Shown in pieces: positions 62,543 to 64,000 of a stretch of DNA of 64,000 bases. The stretch is from an uncultured Tissierellia bacterium (GTDB lineage Bacteria > Bacillota > Clostridia > Tissierellales > Peptoniphilaceae): contig CABTWE010000001.1 of the NCBI GenBank assembly GCA_902488465.1, forward strand, positions 62,001-126,000. Direction: 5' to 3'. The notes under the pieces were generated by a model, which saw only the letters and a list, made by a program, of their open reading frames with translations, was not told where the DNA came from and did not search any database. Numbering within the stretch: position 1 is the first letter of the stretch; the number at the start of each line of letters is the position of its first letter. A program made the translations under genes and the position numbers.

Positions 62543-64000
62543 TTATTTTACACATTTATTATTGAGAAGTGCAATCATTACACATACGAGACTTAGTCCA
62601 ACGTCAGCAAGAATCGCAAGATACATTCCGTTCTTTACACCAAGATAAATCGCCGTCAAAACACAAACTTTTGTTAAAAGTGACAATGCAACGATGAATT
62701 TTACATTTTTCAAAATTCTTCTCGATGCTCTTATTGCCATCGGAATTTTTCTAATGTCATCATCCATAATAACAACATCACTCGAAGTAATTGCAGCATC
62801 TGAGCCCATCTTTCCCATCGAGATTCCGACATTCGCTGCTTCAAGCACTGCACTGTCGTTTATTCCGTCACCGACGAAGCTCATGTGGCCGCTATCTCTT
62901 TTTTCGAGCATAAACTCAAGCTTATCCGACGGACTCATTTCTGATTTGTATGTGCCAAATCCCAAAATATCTGAAAGAGCTTTTACCTTTGATTCATTGT
63001 CCCCAGATACAAGCACCGGCTCAATGTTTAAATCTTTAATCTCTCTTACAACATCCATTGCAGAGTCTTTTAGTTTTTCTTCAAGATAAAATTCGCCAAT
63101 CAAATTGTTTTCTTCTAAAAGATGAATTACAAGACTTTCTCCACCGCCTCTTATTTCATAACTCTTGTTTTGATATTTAAAATCTATTCCCGCTCCCGGA
63201 ATTTCTGAAAGTTCTTCAGGTTCCGGTGCATTGTCCATTTTAAAAGCGGTTGCAATCGGGTGAGTCGACCTCTTTTCTCCAATCGCCATTAAAAGTTTCA
63301 AATCTTCTTCGCTCACATCAGCCTTTTTTACAACCTTTACAAGCGACAATTTATTTTCAGTAACCGTTCCGGTTTTATCAAATCCGATTGTCTTTATATG
63401 ACTCGTAGCATCGATAAATTCAGAGCCTTTAACAAGAATACCTTGTCTTGAAAGAGACCCAAGGCCAACGGCATAGCTGAGTGGAACACCGAGCACAACC
63501 GAGCATGGACAGGACGTTACCAAAAATGCAAGACTCTTTCTTATCGCATCGTTGAAATCGCCCTTTGTTATAAGCGGTACAACTGCAATTAAAACTGCAA
63601 GACCGACAACAATCGGAGTGTAAATTCTTGCAAAAACCGTCAAGAATTTTTCCTGTTTACTCTTCTTTTTCGCAGCTTCTCTCACCAAATCGTCCATTTG
63701 TTTAAGGAGTGAGTTGTCTGAATCTTTATAAACTTCAAGCGTCGCTTTTTTACCGACGACAATCGAACCCGCAGAAATAATTTCGCCCTTATTAAATATT
63801 CTTGGTTCCGATTCTCCCGTAAATGAAGATGTGTCAATTGATGCATACTCGTCAAGTAATATGGAATCAAGCGTTACCATTTCGAACGGTTCAACCTCAA
63901 TTTTTGAACCGACCTTGACATCGCTTGCAGATTTTTCAACTGTCGTTCCGTCTTCAAGAACAACCCTTGCTCGTCTTTCCTTCTTAGTAACAGTGTTTCT
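62543..64000 (-). CDS. P1B-type heavy-metal ATPase (5' partial, cut by window edge)
   Basis: The frame stays open to base 64000; the ATG at 63880 is internal. The visible 485 residues hold the actuator end (SSFTGESEP), the membrane metal site SCPCSVVLG (CPC), the phosphorylated Asp in FDKTGTVTEN, the HP motif in RSTHPIATA, the hinge GDGINDSAVLEAA and a last membrane pair with LADVGLSLVCVM. CPC plus an Asp-containing last helix fits the Zn/Cd/Pb branch (CadA/ZntA) better than copper pumps. The N-terminal metal-binding part is outside the window. Confidence 0.92.
   Translation of the reverse strand, partial: RNTVTKKERRARVVLEDGTTVEKSASDVKVGSKIEVEPFEMVTLDSILLDEYASIDTSSFTGESEPRIFNKGEIISAGSIVVGKKATLEVYKDSDNSLLKQMDDLVREAAKKKSKQEKFLTVFARIYTPIVVGLAVLIAVVPLITKGDFNDAIRKSLAFLVTSCPCSVVLGVPLSYAVGLGSLSRQGILVKGSEFIDATSHIKTIGFDKTGTVTENKLSLVKVVKKADVSEEDLKLLMAIGEKRSTHPIATAFKMDNAPEPEELSEIPGAGIDFKYQNKSYEIRGGGESLVIHLLEENNLIGEFYLEEKLKDSAMDVVREIKDLNIEPVLVSGDNESKVKALSDILGFGTYKSEMSPSDKLEFMLEKRDSGHMSFVGDGINDSAVLEAANVGISMGKMGSDAAITSSDVVIMDDDIRKIPMAIRASRRILKNVKFIVALSLLTKVCVLTAIYLGVKNGMYLAILADVGLSLVCVMIALLNNKCVK

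Overview
The window looks like the chromosome of an AT-rich, anaerobic, amino-acid-fermenting low-GC Gram-positive bacterium. The evidence is a complete selenium-dependent glycine reductase operon, a full selenocysteine insertion kit (selC, selA, selB, selD), a two-subunit Fe-S serine dehydratase, an S-layer-homology (SLH) protein and Firmicutes-type division genes. A member of the Tissierellia/Peptoniphilaceae is my best guess from gene content only. Almost everything lies on the minus strand.

Layout. 1-3.3 kb (+): a truncated membrane-anchored amidohydrolase-like protein and the serine dehydratase sdaAB-sdaAA. 3.3-10.8 kb (-): comEA-like lipoprotein, selD, selA, selB and an orphan response regulator in one operon, then selC (tRNA-Sec) with its own promoter, then a phosphoglucomutase. 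10.9-16.5 kb (-): ctsR-mcsA-mcsB-clpC-radA behind a CtsR operator. 16.8-20 kb (-): a stalk-domain protein, folD and an NlpC/P60 hydrolase. 20-24.4 kb (-): glycolytic operon gap-pgk-tpiA-eno. 24.5-27 kb (-): a BMP-family lipoprotein and an SLH-CAP surface protein. 27-34.9 kb (-): tandem glycine riboswitch, then trxB-trxA-grdE-grdA-grdB-grdC-grdD. 34.9-38.4 kb (-): Na/phosphate cotransporter, trmL, HAD phosphatase, nrdR. 38.5-50.6 kb (-): division/wall cluster mraZ-rsmH-ftsL-PBP-mraY-murD-ftsW-murG-ftsQ-DUF881-DUF881-sbp-ftsZ. 50.7-58.7 kb (-): deoC, a membrane protein, yebC, nadE, yigZ, hflX; then map-MATE-DUF1667-cyclophilin. 58.8-60.2 kb (+): a FetAB-like ABC pair. 60.2-64 kb (-): a three-gene corrinoid methyltransferase unit and a P1B-type metal ATPase cut by the window edge.

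How it fits together. Glycine is reduced to acetyl phosphate by GrdA/B/E and GrdC/D, with electrons passed from TrxB through a CEPC-type thioredoxin. GrdA, GrdB and SelD each read an in-frame TGA as selenocysteine, and all the genes for that are about 20 kb away. The riboswitch layout predicts that glycine binding prevents termination, so the substrate switches on its own catabolic operon. SdaAA/SdaAB add serine to the fermentable amino acids.

Most worth a second look: (1) McsB, McsA and the ClpC N-domain all lack residues needed to write or read phosphoarginine, although the operon and its CtsR site are kept; (2) a structured RNA of about 180 nt between trxA and grdE that I cannot assign to a known class; (3) a response regulator in the selenium operon with Glu where the phosphorylated Asp should be; (4) a surface amidohydrolase-like protein without its metal-binding HxH.
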